Assembly (NCBI GenBank): GCA_947631715.1
Contig: CANRMK010000143.1
Span: 1 to 6,341 of the forward strand
Origin: an uncultured Acetatifactor sp.
GTDB lineage: Bacteria > Bacillota > Clostridia > Lachnospirales > Lachnospiraceae
DNA: 6,341 nucleotides
Reading direction: 5' to 3'
The position numbers were made by a program, and so were the translations under genes. A model generated the notes under the pieces. It was not told the DNA's origin, made no database searches, and saw nothing but the letters and a program-made list of their open reading frames with translations. Positions 6,107 through 6,341 of this stretch are shown one piece after another. Positions within the stretch are counted from its first letter, which is position 1. The number at the start of each line of letters is the position of its first letter.

Positions 6107-6341
6107 CCAGTTTCACGATTTTTGCCAGAATGGCATTCACAAAGGCGCCGGAATTTTCCTGCCCGTATTTCTTGGCGATCTCCACCGCCTCGTTGATGGA
6201 TACGCTCACGGGAATCTTATCGTCATAACGCATTTCATAGATGGCGAGCCTTAAGACCGTAAGCTCCACCTTTCCCATGCGCGTGGTATCCCACCCTGCC
6301 GTATTCTCATTGATCAGCCTGTCTATCTCGGGGATCTTTTC
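6099..6341 (-). CDS. nusB: Transcription antitermination factor NusB, N-terminus cut by window edge
   Basis: C-terminal 80 residues of NusB, the small all-helical protein that with NusE (S10) binds boxA RNA and supports antitermination and proper transcription of rRNA operons. Full-length NusB is about 130-150 residues, so nearly half lies beyond position 6341. The family signature is seen in ELTVLRLAIYEMRY, then DKIPVSVSINEAVEIAKKYG and SGAFVNAILAKIV near the C-terminus. The last codon is followed by TGA at 6101-6099. That stop is embedded in GTGATTGA, whose GTG starts xseA, giving an 8-nt overlap and probable translational coupling. In Bacillus folD lies between nusB and xseA; here it is absent from this spot. 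Confidence 0.95.
   Translation of the reverse strand, partial: EKIPEIDRLINENTAGWDTTRMGKVELTVLRLAIYEMRYDDKIPVSVSINEAVEIAKKYGQENSGAFVNAILAKIVKLGD

Overview
The window is an ordinary bacterial housekeeping operon read entirely on the minus strand. In transcription order (from high to low coordinates) it holds the 3' part of nusB, then xseA, xseB, ispA, dxs and tlyA, and finally the 5' part of nadK (ppnK). This order is the classic Firmicutes nusB / exonuclease VII / isoprenoid / TlyA cluster. The GC-rich base composition, the absence of folD between nusB and xseA, and nadK directly after tlyA together suggest a Clostridia member, most likely Lachnospiraceae. That placement is inferred from gene order and protein style; no search was run.

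Layout: 6341-6099 is the end of nusB, which overlaps the xseA GTG start by 8 nt. Next come xseA (6106-4898), a 176-nt gap containing a four-copy imperfect ~34-bp tandem repeat (4739-4875), and xseB (4721-4488). The xseB gene overlaps ispA (4507-3590) by 20 nt. A 109-nt gap with possible small hairpins leads to dxs (3480-1603), then a 19-nt gap to tlyA (1583-690), and an 84-nt gap to nadK (605 to beyond position 1, so its C-terminus is missing). All genes look intact apart from the two cut by the window edges. No tRNA, rRNA, CRISPR array, insertion sequence or transposase was seen, and no convincing internal promoter or rho-independent terminator.

Functionally, XseA and XseB form exonuclease VII. 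Dxs makes DXP, the entry metabolite of the MEP pathway, and IspA condenses the resulting C5 units into prenyl diphosphates. TlyA is a putative rRNA 2'-O-methyltransferase, NadK makes NADP+, and NusB works in rRNA antitermination. Overlaps and short gaps with Shine-Dalgarno sequences suggest one polycistronic mRNA with translational coupling at nusB/xseA and xseB/ispA.

No new multi-gene system is visible. The only structure the genes do not explain clearly is the tandem repeat between xseA and xseB. Each copy carries, on the transcribed strand, an ATG preceded by a purine-rich stretch, so the array could be a repeat family, an RNA element or a set of tiny ORFs.
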